A stretch of 64,000 nt of DNA, taken from NCBI GenBank assembly GCA_046327915.1, contig JAXLXO010000022.1, positions 1 to 64,000 on the forward strand, read 5' to 3'. The position numbers and the translations under genes were made by a program. The DNA comes from VGTK01 sp046327915 (GTDB lineage: Bacteria > Desulfobacterota > Binatia > UBA12015). The notes under the pieces are model-generated. The model had not been told where the DNA came from and ran no database searches. It worked only from the letters and a program-made list of their open reading frames with translations. Shown here one piece after another: positions 33,903 to 43,822 of the stretch. Position 1 is the first letter of the stretch. Every line of letters begins with the position of its first letter.

Positions 33903-33922
33903 CCGGCGATCCTAGGCAAGTT

Positions 33923-33944
33923 ACATACATTGGTCAATGCTTGT
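33923..33944. promoter_or_regulatory. TetR operator dyad upstream of the tetR/acetylene-hydratase-like operon
   Basis: A 22-bp imperfect palindrome: outer ACA/TGT arms (33923-33925, 33942-33944) and inner CATTG-GT-CAATG (33928-33939), symmetric about the same centre. It stands out as an AT-rich island in GC-rich DNA, 20 bp before the TetR start. The length and symmetry fit a TetR dimer site that would cover the leftward promoter. Rightward UbiA starts 93 bp away, so its promoter could also be affected. Confidence 0.65.
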
Positions 33945-34036
33945 TTGTGGGATCCGAGGGGCCGTTTGCGCGCGCCGCCGTTGCGGGTTCGCCGGGGCGC
34001 GTCTATCGTCCGTCGGTCTCGGACACAGGAGAAAGC

Positions 34037-35044
34037 ATGAACGTCGCGATGTGGGGCAAGGCCGTGCGGGTGATTCCGCGCGTCACCAAGGACGAGTGGG
34101 ATTCGCTCGACATCGTGTCGCGCTGGCTGATCGCGACGCGGTCGGCCGTCCTGGTCATGACCTTCAACGCCTCGGCGATCGCGGGGCTGCTGGCGCTCCG
34201 TGACGGCAAGTTCCACGGGCTGCTGTGGCTGATGGTCACCGTCGGGCTGCTGTTCGCTCACGCGACCAACAACCTGATCAACGACTTCACCGACCACATC
34301 AAGGGCGTCGACAAGGACAACTACTTCCGCTCGCAGTACGGTCCGCAGCCGCTCGAGCACGGGCTGCTCACGCGCGGACAGCTCCTCCTCTACATCGCGG
34401 TCACGGGAGCCATCGCGCTCGCGGCCGGACTCTATCTCGTCGCGACGCGAGGCGAGGCGACGCTCACGCTGCTCGCCCTCGGCGCCTTCTTCGTCCTCTT
34501 CTACACCTGGCCGCTCAAGTACATCGGCATGGGCGAGGTCGCGGTCATCATCGTCTGGGGACCGCTGATGGTCGGCGGCGGCTACTACGTCATCACCGGC
34601 GGCGTGAACTCCGACGTCATCCTCGCGAGCCTGCCCTGCGCGCTCGCGGCGACCACCGTTCTCTTCGGCAAGCACACCGACAAGCTCGACGCGGACGCGG
34701 CGAAGGGCATCCGCACGATGCCCGTTCTCCTCGGCGAGAAGAACGCGCGCCTCGCGACAATCGGCATGGTCGTCATGCAGTACGTCCTGACGCTCTACCT
34801 CGTGCTGAACGGCTACCTGTCGTGGCTGATGCTCGTGGTCTTCTTCGCGGCTCCGTGGGCGTGGCGCGCGATCCAGGTGTACCGCGCCGAGCGTCCGGCG
34901 GCGCCGCCGCCGGAATATCCGCCCGGCATCTGGCCGCTCTGGTACGCGGCGCTCAGCTTCCAGCACACGCGCCGCTTCGGGATGCTGTTCCTGCTGGGAT
35001 TGATCCTCGACGTGATCGCGCGCGGCATCGGGCTCGTCGGCTGA
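34037..35044 (+). CDS. UbiA-family prenyltransferase (MenA-like)
   Basis: 335 residues with about eight to nine transmembrane helices. The two Mg2+-diphosphate-binding motifs are present: NNLINDFTDHIKGVD (first, near residue 75) and GKHTDKLDADAAKGIRTMPVLLG (second, near residue 215). UbiA enzymes move a prenyl group to an aromatic or other polar acceptor in the membrane (quinones, haem, lipids). The first motif and spacing resemble MenA-type enzymes more than UbiA proper, but the acceptor is not readable. AGGAG lies just before ATG. Divergent from the TetR operon; a glycosyltransferase gene follows after 28 bp. Confidence 0.85.
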   Translation: MNVAMWGKAVRVIPRVTKDEWDSLDIVSRWLIATRSAVLVMTFNASAIAGLLALRDGKFHGLLWLMVTVGLLFAHATNNLINDFTDHIKGVDKDNYFRSQYGPQPLEHGLLTRGQLLLYIAVTGAIALAAGLYLVATRGEATLTLLALGAFFVLFYTWPLKYIGMGEVAVIIVWGPLMVGGGYYVITGGVNSDVILASLPCALAATTVLFGKHTDKLDADAAKGIRTMPVLLGEKNARLATIGMVVMQYVLTLYLVLNGYLSWLMLVVFFAAPWAWRAIQVYRAERPAAPPPEYPPGIWPLWYAALSFQHTRRFGMLFLLGLILDVIARGIGLVG

Positions 35045-35072
35045 GCGTTCGCCACGGCCACCGCGATCGCTG

Positions 35073-36599
35073 GTGACGATCCCGACACGCCGCGCGTTCG
35101 CGATCCTCGCCGGGTTCTGGCTCGCCCTGGTGCCGCTGTTCGCGGCGTGGCTGTGGATCGACCGCGGCGTCGCCGCGTGGGACATGTCGATGCACGCGGG
35201 CCTCGTCCTGCGCCTGCACGATGGCCTCGCGAAGGGCAACCTGTGGCGCGCGTACGAGCTGTCGCGCTTCTATCCGCCGCTCTTCCACGTGCTCGCGGTA
35301 CCGGCGTCCTTCGTCTCGACCCATCCCGACGCGTACTGCTTCGGCAACTGGGTCGTCCTGCTCGCGCTCCTTTGGTTGACGTTTCTGCTCGGACGCTCGG
35401 TCGCCGGTGACGCGGCGGGGCTCGCGGCGGCACTGCTTCTTCCCGGCTTCACCTACGTCGCGTGGATGGGCCGCATGCCGATGACCGACCTGACGCTCGC
35501 GACCACGGTCACCTTCACCCTGTGGCTGCTCGTGCGCCCGATCGACCTGGCGGAGCCGCGTCAGGCGCGTCTGGTCGGACTGTCGATCGCGCTCGGGCTG
35601 CTCGCGAAGTGGCCGTACGTGCTGTTCACGGCCGCGCCACTCGCGTTACTCGTGTGGCGGCACTTCGTGCGCACCGGAGGAGACGTCCGCTCGGCCGCGT
35701 TCCGGCGTCCGCTGCTGCACGTCGCGCTGTGGCCGCTCGTCCTCGCGACGCCGTGGTACGTGCGCAGCGTCCCGTCGCTGCTCGGCAAGGCGGCGTGGCA
35801 CCTGGGCTCGGGTGTCGCCGCGGACGAGGGCGACCCGCCCGTGTGGAGCCTCGCGTCCCTCGAGTACTACGGGCAGCAGCTGTGGCTCGACTACCTGCGC
35901 GTCCCGCTGCTGCTGCTCTTCGTCGCGGGCGCCGCGGTCGTGCTGCTTGCGTGGTGGCGTCGCGACACGTCGGGCGCCGCACCCGCCGCACGCTGGGTGC
36001 CGCTGGGACTCTCGGTCGCGGGCGGGCTCGCGTGCCTGCTGCTGATCGCGAACAAGGATCCGCGCTACCTGCTGCCGTTCATGCCGGTCGCCGCCGTGGT
36101 CTGCGGCGCGTGCGTGACGGCCATCCCGTCGAGCATGCGGGGCAGGGCGCTCGTCGCCTGCGGCGTGCTGGGCTGGCTGCTCGCGGCCGACGACCTGTTC
36201 CGCCTCGCACCGCCCGACCGCATGGACTGGAAGCTCGACGAGATCGCCGACCTCGTGCGGCCGCACCTCGACGCGGCGGGAGGCGCGCCGCTGCGCGTGC
36301 TCGTCGTCCCGAACGACGAGCACATGAACTTCACCTCGCTCGACTACGCGCTGCTGCGACGCTCGCGCGCGAGGGTGGAGGTCGAGCGCTCCGACCGCAC
36401 GCTCGACGAGGCGAAGCTCGCGACCTACGCGCTCGCGGTCGTGGTCGTGCCGCCGCCCGACGAGACGCCGGTCTCGCAGGGCTCGCGCGCCGCGGCCGAT
36501 CTGGTCCTGGCGCGGCCGGAGTGGCAGCTCGAGTCGCGCGTCACGCGCGGCGACGGACGCGAGGTCCTCCTGCTCGCGCGCCGCGCGCCAGGTGCTTGA
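35073..36599 (+). CDS. GT-C fold membrane glycosyltransferase (ArnT/PMT-like)
   Basis: 508 residues, GTG start. An N-terminal membrane anchor is followed by a periplasmic loop with WDMSMHAG (the acidic residue of GT-C enzymes) and RFYPPLFH. About ten to eleven more hydrophobic segments follow, then a ~130-residue C-terminal soluble part. Related proteins transfer sugars from lipid-phosphate carriers (dolichyl- or undecaprenyl-phosphate) to proteins or lipid A on the outer face of the membrane. Donor and acceptor are unknown. It begins 28 bp after the prenyltransferase gene, so the two are probably co-transcribed. Confidence 0.75.
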   Translation: MTIPTRRAFAILAGFWLALVPLFAAWLWIDRGVAAWDMSMHAGLVLRLHDGLAKGNLWRAYELSRFYPPLFHVLAVPASFVSTHPDAYCFGNWVVLLALLWLTFLLGRSVAGDAAGLAAALLLPGFTYVAWMGRMPMTDLTLATTVTFTLWLLVRPIDLAEPRQARLVGLSIALGLLAKWPYVLFTAAPLALLVWRHFVRTGGDVRSAAFRRPLLHVALWPLVLATPWYVRSVPSLLGKAAWHLGSGVAADEGDPPVWSLASLEYYGQQLWLDYLRVPLLLLFVAGAAVVLLAWWRRDTSGAAPAARWVPLGLSVAGGLACLLLIANKDPRYLLPFMPVAAVVCGACVTAIPSSMRGRALVACGVLGWLLAADDLFRLAPPDRMDWKLDEIADLVRPHLDAAGGAPLRVLVVPNDEHMNFTSLDYALLRRSRARVEVERSDRTLDEAKLATYALAVVVVPPPDETPVSQGSRAAADLVLARPEWQLESRVTRGDGREVLLLARRAPGA

Positions 36600-36632
36600 C
36601 GCTGGCGCGCGGCGTGCGGGCGGATGCGGGAA

Positions 36633-37421
36633 TCAGCCGCGCGGCGGCCGCGGCAGGAACGCGCTGGTGCGGCGCGCGTACTCGTCGTAGCCCGGACGAC
36701 GCTCGCCGATCTTGCGCTCGAGCATCGGCACTCCAGACACGCTGGTGAGCAGCACCGTCATCGTGATCGGACCGACGATGCTCCAGAAGCCGCCCGGCAC
36801 CGCGAACGCGATCAGCCACAGGCCCCACCACGCGCACGCGTCGCCGAAGTAGTTCGGGTGCCGCGTGAAGCGCCACAGGCCGCGGTCCATGACGCGGTCC
36901 GCGTTCGCGGGATCCTTCTTGAAGCGCGCGAGCTGCAGATCGCCGACGGTCTCGAAGAACAGGCCGAACGTCCACACGAGGATGCCGAGCCAGTCGAAGA
37001 AGCCGAGCGTCGCGGGCGTCGCGGAGCGCATCGCCGCCTGCACGGGGAACGACACGACCCACATCAGGGCCGCCTGGAGAAGAAAGACCCGCGTCAGGCT
37101 CTTCATCGCGAAGCCGTGACCCCAGGCCTTGCGCATCGCCGCGTAGCGGAAGTCCTCGTCCTTGCCGGTGTTGCGGACGAGGAGGTGGGTGCCGAGGCGC
37201 AGGCCCCAGATCGTGGTCAGGATCAGGACCAGCTGGCGGCGCGACAGTGCGCCCTCGGGCGTGAGCGCGAACGAGAGCAGGGCGATCAGCGCGAAGCCGG
37301 GGCCCCACCAGATGTCGACGAGGCTCGCGTTCCGGGTGCGGAGCGAGACGATCCAGAGGACGAGGAAGACGCCCGCGGTGACCGCGAGCGTGGCCGTGTA
37401 GTGGGAGAACAAGGTGAGCAT
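36633..37421 (-). CDS. DUF1295-family integral membrane protein (steroid 5-alpha-reductase-like fold)
   Basis: 262 residues, six to seven transmembrane segments. Conserved family features are the early SLVDIWWGPGFA, LRLGTHLLVRNTGKDEDFRY, and the C-terminal GLWRFTRHPNYFGDACAWWGLWL and YDEYARRTSAFLP stretches. The RHPNYFG motif is shared with steroid 5-alpha-reductases and isoprenylcysteine methyltransferases and binds nucleotide cofactor there. The family has no settled general function. It is the last gene of a leftward run of five, 51 bp after the lipocalin-like gene, which fits a lipid- or isoprenoid-related reduction. Confidence 0.82.
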   Translation of the reverse strand: MLTLFSHYTATLAVTAGVFLVLWIVSLRTRNASLVDIWWGPGFALIALLSFALTPEGALSRRQLVLILTTIWGLRLGTHLLVRNTGKDEDFRYAAMRKAWGHGFAMKSLTRVFLLQAALMWVVSFPVQAAMRSATPATLGFFDWLGILVWTFGLFFETVGDLQLARFKKDPANADRVMDRGLWRFTRHPNYFGDACAWWGLWLIAFAVPGGFWSIVGPITMTVLLTSVSGVPMLERKIGERRPGYDEYARRTSAFLPRPPRG

Positions 37422-37472
37422 CGTCGCCCCGTAACGAACGACGATGCTCCGCGCGACGGCTGTTTCGCCGGG

Positions 37473-38597
37473 CTATTTCGCCGGGTCGAGGAACTCGTCG
37501 AAGCCGTACCGCGGGTACGGTCCGAAGGCGAGCTGCTCGAGGACGCCGACCCCTTCCTCGCCGTCCATGGTCGCGCGCATCACCTGCTGGATGTGCTGGT
37601 TGTCGATCGCCATCTCGTCGAGGTCGGCGGTCTTCCACGACTCGCCGGCGACCACGAGCTCGCCGTGCCACAGGCCGTGGCCCCAGGTCGGATGCGTGTA
37701 GCCGATGCCCTTCATTCGAAAACAGAGCAGCGGCTCGAGCGTGATCACCTTGCGCTCGCCGTGCCAGCCGACCAGCGCGATCTCCGCCGACTTCGCGCGC
37801 CGCGTGCCGGGAACGTACTTGATGTGGTGCTCCACGCGCGGGAAGTGCTCGGTGCGCGGATCCTCGATGCCGGGCACGTCGGCGAGCGAGCGGTACTGCG
37901 GCAGGATCATGCCCTCCTGGTGCCACGCGTGCCCGTGCGCGTTCTCGAACACCAGCGCGTGCGTGCAGACGTCCTTGAACTGCAGCGGCGCCCACAGGAA
38001 GAAGATCCCCTGATTGTCGGTCGGGGGCGCGCCGCCGGGATCACCGACGCCGACCGGACGGATGCCCCACGAGCGGTCCTTGGTGCCGTGCACGCGCTCG
38101 GGGTCGACCTTTACCGTCTTGCCGGCGTACGTGATCGTGCCCTGCCAGCGCCCCATCTGCGTGAAGCGCGTCGCGTCCATCATGATCTTGCCGTTGCGAC
38201 GGAGCGTCTGGCGCGCCTCCTCGATGCACGCGGTGCGCGCCGTGAACTCGAGGTCGGCCGTGATGCCGGTCTCGTTGTCCGCGATCGTCACGCGGATGCG
38301 CTTCATCGGCTCGACGATCTCGATGCGGAACGGTCCGACCTGCGTCTCGGTCGGCTCGAGCGGCGCACGGCGCGACGCGTGGAACGCGTGCTGCTCGCCG
38401 TCGCGCACGATCGAGAACCCGCAGTCCATGATGCGCAGGTTCGGGTAGATCGCGAGCCCGATGCCGAAGTAGAACTCGCCGTCGTTCGCGAAGCCGTTGA
38501 ACCAGTAGCGGTCGTAGGCGTTGCGGTCGCTGGTCGCGGTCTGCGCGATCGGCTCGGGCGTCTGGTGGATGGGATAGTCGTCGAAGCGGGACAGCAT
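37473..38597 (-). CDS. Hypothetical protein, possibly two-domain lipocalin-like (CrtC/AttH-type)
   Basis: 374 residues, no signal peptide or membrane segment. The sequence is a chain of alternating beta strands rich in aromatic residues (YDRYWFNGFANDGEFYFGIGLAIYPN; GTITYAGKTVKVDPERVHGTKDRSWGIRP; a late GLWHGELVVAG). This recalls the CrtC hydroxyneurosporene hydratase/AttH lipocalin-like family, whose members bind terpenoids or steroids. The conserved-looking HGTKDRSWG segment may be the active or binding region. I am not certain of the family. It lies 7 bp after the SRPBCC gene on the same strand. Confidence 0.6.
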   Translation of the reverse strand: MLSRFDDYPIHQTPEPIAQTATSDRNAYDRYWFNGFANDGEFYFGIGLAIYPNLRIMDCGFSIVRDGEQHAFHASRRAPLEPTETQVGPFRIEIVEPMKRIRVTIADNETGITADLEFTARTACIEEARQTLRRNGKIMMDATRFTQMGRWQGTITYAGKTVKVDPERVHGTKDRSWGIRPVGVGDPGGAPPTDNQGIFFLWAPLQFKDVCTHALVFENAHGHAWHQEGMILPQYRSLADVPGIEDPRTEHFPRVEHHIKYVPGTRRAKSAEIALVGWHGERKVITLEPLLCFRMKGIGYTHPTWGHGLWHGELVVAGESWKTADLDEMAIDNQHIQQVMRATMDGEEGVGVLEQLAFGPYPRYGFDEFLDPAK

Positions 38598-38604
38598 CGT
38601 CTTG

Positions 38605-39033
38605 TCAGCCTTTCGCGAGCGTTTCTTTGAGCTTGCCGATGAACATCCCGTAGACGTTCTCGAGCAGCGCCTGCACCTGCTCGTCCGGCATGTCCTTCGG
38701 CGTGAAGCTGCCGCTCCACGTGATCGCGGTGCGGTCGCCGTTCGCGCGCAGCTCCACGCGGGCGCGGTAGTTCTGGAACGGGAACGGGCTCTCGTCGATC
38801 GCGTAGTCGAAGGTGTGCTTCGCGGCGTCGTGCGCGGCGAGACGCTCGCGGATCGGCGGCTGGTCTCCCGCGACGACGTTGCGCACGGCCCCGACGGTCC
38901 GTCCGTCGCCACCCTCGAGCGTGACCGTCGGGTCGCCCGGCGCCCACGCGCTCACGTCGCCGAAGTTCTCGAGCTTCGCCCACACGCGGTCGATCGGCGC
39001 CGCAATCTCGTCGTTCACCTTGACGCTGCCCAT
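38605..39033 (-). CDS. SRPBCC-family lipid-binding/polyketide cyclase-like protein
   Basis: 142 residues. START-like helix-grip fold: N-terminal strand VKVNDEIAAPIDRVWAKLENFGDVSAW, middle beta sheet, and long C-terminal helix DEQVQALLENVYGMFIGKLKETLAKG. These proteins enclose a hydrophobic ligand (polyketides, steroids, lipids). It precedes the lipocalin-like gene by 7 bp and follows the propeller lipoprotein by 34 bp, so it is one of five co-directional genes likely in one transcript. Confidence 0.88.
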   Translation of the reverse strand: MGSVKVNDEIAAPIDRVWAKLENFGDVSAWAPGDPTVTLEGGDGRTVGAVRNVVAGDQPPIRERLAAHDAAKHTFDYAIDESPFPFQNYRARVELRANGDRTAITWSGSFTPKDMPDEQVQALLENVYGMFIGKLKETLAKG

Positions 39034-39067
39034 GCTGCTCCTTCTCTTGCGTGTCGCGCCCGCCGGC

Positions 39068-40177
39068 TCACGGCGTGAAGACGCCGACCGCGTCGGGGAA
39101 CCTGAGGCCCGAGTCCATCGTCTCGGGGGCGAGCGGAACGTCGCCGTCGAAGTGGATGCGGCGCACCGTGCCGAGACGCGGTCCGGGCCCGAAGCGGCCG
39201 TTGCGGAACACGAGGCCGAGGTCCGCGTAGTAGACGGTGCCGGTGCGGTCGACGGCGATGCCGAGCGGCGTGCCGGTCGAGTAGGGATCGAAGCCGATGG
39301 TCTCGCCGGCGGGCGGCTCGAGGATGCGGCGCAGGAACTTCCCGTCGGCGCCGTACTCGGCGATGACGCCGCTCAGCACGCTCGACACGTAGAACGTTCC
39401 CTGCGGCGTGCCGGTGATGCCGTTCACCGTCGGCAGGTTCGCGTCCGACACGATGAAGCGCTCGCGCACGACCGACAGCGACAGTGGCGCTCCGGTCTCG
39501 TCGGTCGCGCCGCAGCCGCCGCTCGCGTCGGCCGACGTCGGCAGGTGCGAGTAGCGGATGACGCCGGGCTGCGACCGCGAGCTGGTCACGTACACGCGGT
39601 CGTCGGCGTCGACGTAGACCTGCCCCGCGGTGCCGACCGCGACGTCGATCTTGCAATAGCTCGGGCTCGCCACGTCGAGCGGCGGGAACCACACGATCAC
39701 CTGTCCGTTCGGCGGGCCGCTCTGGTTGTTGCCGATGTCGCTGGTGATCAGGCGTCCGTCGGACAGGAAGCTGCAGCCGTACGGATCGGGGATGCTGGTC
39801 TCTGCGCCGGGATACGTCGGTGTGAGCTTGCCGATCTGCACCGCGGAGAGCGCTCCGACCTCGCTGCCCGAGAGCTTGAACAGGCCGAAGCCCGCGGGCG
39901 GGTCCGGCTGTCCGGTGTCCTCGCCCGCGACGAAGACGCGCGAGCCGTCGGGCGCGAAGCAGACCTGGCCGTTGATGTCGCGGCCGTTCGGGTCGGAGTC
40001 GTGGTTCGCGATGACGGTTTGCTTGACGACCTCGGCGCCGGTCGAATACGCGTTGAGGTTGTTGCCCTCGGGGCCGAAGACGATCGGCTGCCCGTTGCCG
40101 CCGGTCGCGTCCGAGCAGGCGCCCGCAGCGACCGCGAGCGCCGCTCCGCACAAGAACCGCGCGACTCGTCCCGCCAT
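39068..40177 (-). CDS. Lipoprotein beta-propeller (SMP-30/NHL-like)
   Basis: 369 residues. Signal peptide with lipobox-like AAGAC, Cys near residue 21, so membrane-anchored outside the cytoplasm. The rest has propeller-blade sequences such as VCFAPDGSRVFVAGED, GCSFLSDGRLITSDIG, GQVYVDADDRVYVTSS, GTFYVSSVLSGVIAEYGADGKFL and LGIAVDRTGTVYYADLG, as in SMP-30/gluconolactonase and NHL proteins. No obvious metal-binding site is fixed by eye. Located 19 bp after the SDR gene and 34 bp before the SRPBCC gene. Confidence 0.8.
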   Translation of the reverse strand: MAGRVARFLCGAALAVAAGACSDATGGNGQPIVFGPEGNNLNAYSTGAEVVKQTVIANHDSDPNGRDINGQVCFAPDGSRVFVAGEDTGQPDPPAGFGLFKLSGSEVGALSAVQIGKLTPTYPGAETSIPDPYGCSFLSDGRLITSDIGNNQSGPPNGQVIVWFPPLDVASPSYCKIDVAVGTAGQVYVDADDRVYVTSSRSQPGVIRYSHLPTSADASGGCGATDETGAPLSLSVVRERFIVSDANLPTVNGITGTPQGTFYVSSVLSGVIAEYGADGKFLRRILEPPAGETIGFDPYSTGTPLGIAVDRTGTVYYADLGLVFRNGRFGPGPRLGTVRRIHFDGDVPLAPETMDSGLRFPDAVGVFTP

Positions 40178-40196
40178 CGTTTCCCTCCGAAGCGGC

Positions 40197-40952
40197 TCAG
40201 CCGAACATCGGTCCGGCGGTCATGCCGCCGTCGACCGCGATCGCCTGTCCCGTGATGAACGACGAGTCCTCGCTGGCGAGGAAGAGCACCAGGCGCGCGA
40301 CCTCCTCGGGCTCGCCGATGCGCTTCAGCGCGTGCGCACGGCCCATCTGGTCGATCACCTCCTGCGTCGGCTCGAAGCCCTGCAGCAGCATCGGCGTGCG
40401 GATGATTCCGGGGCAGACCGCGTTCACGCGGATGCCCATCGGTCCGTACTCGACCGCCGCGGTGCGCGTGAGCCCGACCACCGCGTGCTTCGACGCCGCG
40501 TACGAGCCCAGCATCGCCGTGCCGGTGATCCCGGCGACGCTCGCGGTGTTGATGATGCTGCCGCGCGCCGGTCCGGGATTCTGCGACATCGCGAGCAGCG
40601 CGTGCTTGAGCCCGTAGAACACGCCGTTCACGTTCACGTCGATGATCGAGCGGTGCATGTCGTCGTCGGTCGCGGCGAGCGGCGCGTGCTGCTCGATGCC
40701 GGCGTTGTTGAAGAACACGTCGACGCGGCCGTGATCCTTGACGGCGCGCGCGATGAGGCCCTGCACGTCCTCGGCGCGGCGCACGTCGGTCTTCTGGTAC
40801 GAGCCACCGATCTCCTTCGCGACCGCCGATCCGTCCTGCAGATCGCCGATCAGCACGGTCGCCCCCGCCTTCGCGAACACCCGCGCCGTCGCGGCCCCGA
40901 TCCCCGATGCCCCGCCCGTGACGACGGCAATCTTCCCCCCAAGCGAACTCAC
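40197..40952 (-). CDS. Short-chain dehydrogenase/reductase
   Basis: 251 residues, classical SDR: VVTGGASGIGAA near residue 12, IGDL Asp for NAD(H), NNAGIEQ, catalytic Ser in NTASVAG, SYAASK with Tyr and Lys, and PGIIRTPM. GTG start at 40952, chosen for the GAGGAGG site seven bases upstream. It is the first gene of the five-gene leftward run (SDR, propeller lipoprotein, SRPBCC, lipocalin-like, DUF1295), suggesting oxidation of an alcohol on a hydrophobic substrate. Its upstream region faces the GH15 gene and holds the large nested palindrome. Confidence 0.9.
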   Translation of the reverse strand: MSSLGGKIAVVTGGASGIGAATARVFAKAGATVLIGDLQDGSAVAKEIGGSYQKTDVRRAEDVQGLIARAVKDHGRVDVFFNNAGIEQHAPLAATDDDMHRSIIDVNVNGVFYGLKHALLAMSQNPGPARGSIINTASVAGITGTAMLGSYAASKHAVVGLTRTAAVEYGPMGIRVNAVCPGIIRTPMLLQGFEPTQEVIDQMGRAHALKRIGEPEEVARLVLFLASEDSSFITGQAIAVDGGMTAGPMFG

Positions 40953-41136
40953 GGCAGAGCCTCCTCTTCCCGTTCCTTTTCTTCTCTTCTTCCAACCAGC
41001 ACGAGCGGCTGCTGGCGCCGCCCGAACCCGAAGCGCGGACACTATGCGACTCCGCCCCGCCGCGTCCACCGGCGCGTGACGCACGGCGTAGCCGACCGCG
41101 CGGACCCGACGGCGCATCGCGAGCAGCACAGGCCAA

Positions 41137-41250
41137 GGGCGGCTGCGGGATGTCGGTCCGCAGCGCGTGCGAAGCTTGCAGCCGGTCGGCGAAGCGCAGC
41201 TTCGCCGAACCGGCGAAACCGCGCAGCGGACCGACATCCCGCAGGCGCCC
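41137..41250. repeat. 114-bp nested palindrome in the SDR/GH15 intergenic region (40953-41349)
   Basis: Outer arms 41137-41167 and 41220-41250 pair over 31 bp with two mismatches, including a perfect 19-bp stretch (41143-41161 with 41226-41244). Inside, 41181-41195 and 41199-41214 pair as a second hairpin with one bulged A and a 3-nt loop. Almost the whole 114 bp can therefore fold into one long structure. It sits between two divergent genes. The rest of the 397-bp gap holds the GAGGAGG site of the SDR gene and a GGAG site before the GH15 start, and nothing else I can identify. It resembles a MITE- or REP-like element; no transposase is adjacent. Confidence 0.7.
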
Positions 41251-41349
41251 GCCCCACTGGCACGGCGGAAGAGGAGGGACACGCTGGCGCCGCGCCACGC
41301 GCCTGCCCAGACTGGAGGAGGCACGCACCACAGCCGCCGGAGCGCTGAA

Positions 41350-43164
<1,815 letters not shown>

Positions 43165-43206
43165 CCGCCTTTGCACGCGCGAGCTCGACCGGGGTACGAA
43201 TTCGCG

Positions 43207-43821
43207 ATGCTCTCTGCACGCCGACGGTCGCGTCGTCCCGGCCCCGCGCTGCTCAGGCTACTGTTCTTGACGCTTGCCGCGACGTCCGGCTGCACGACCA
43301 CGTCGCGCCACTATGTCCGCGACGCGCGGATCGCGCCGTCATCGCGCGGCGACGGCAACTGGATCGAACCGGGCTCGTCGACCGTCCTGCTGTTGCGGGA
43401 ATACGACCCCGGCGGCCGTTTCACGATCGACGATGAGAAGTTCGAGAAGCTCACCGTCGAGTTGCCGTACGTTCGGGCGGGCGATCGGTTCCGGCTGGGC
43501 GACCAGGGCGTGCGCGTTCTGCTGACCGAGGGGGCGTCCGGATGGGCACCGGGCGGCGGGTACTGTGTGGCGTCAACGGGAACCGGCGAGATCGCGATCG
43601 TCTCGCACAGCGAGAGTCGCGGGGTGCTGGTCGCGCGACTGGCGCTGGTCCTCGACTGCGAGTCGCGAGATCGCGTGTGGAAGTTCCCGGTCCGGCAGGT
43701 TCGTGTCGACGGCGAGCATTCGTTTCGCGCGATTGCCTACGACGACCTCGCGCCCTGGCTCGGTCGCGATCGCGCCACCGGCTATCGTGGCTTCGCGGTC
43801 TACCCCGATGTAGGTCGATGA
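43207..43821 (+). CDS. Lipoprotein of unknown function
   Basis: 204 residues. Basic N-terminus (MLSARRRSRRP), hydrophobic core and a lipobox-like TSGC with Cys near residue 30. The mature part is all-beta-looking, with tracts such as STVLLLREYDPGGRFTIDD and WKFPVRQVRVDGEHSF, and one more Cys pair. No recognised family. ATG at 43207 is chosen because the 12-residue upstream extension lacks a ribosome-binding site. The next gene starts 1 bp after its stop, so the two are likely coupled. Confidence 0.65.
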   Translation: MLSARRRSRRPGPALLRLLFLTLAATSGCTTTSRHYVRDARIAPSSRGDGNWIEPGSSTVLLLREYDPGGRFTIDDEKFEKLTVELPYVRAGDRFRLGDQGVRVLLTEGASGWAPGGGYCVASTGTGEIAIVSHSESRGVLVARLALVLDCESRDRVWKFPVRQVRVDGEHSFRAIAYDDLAPWLGRDRATGYRGFAVYPDVGR

Positions 43822-43822
43822 C

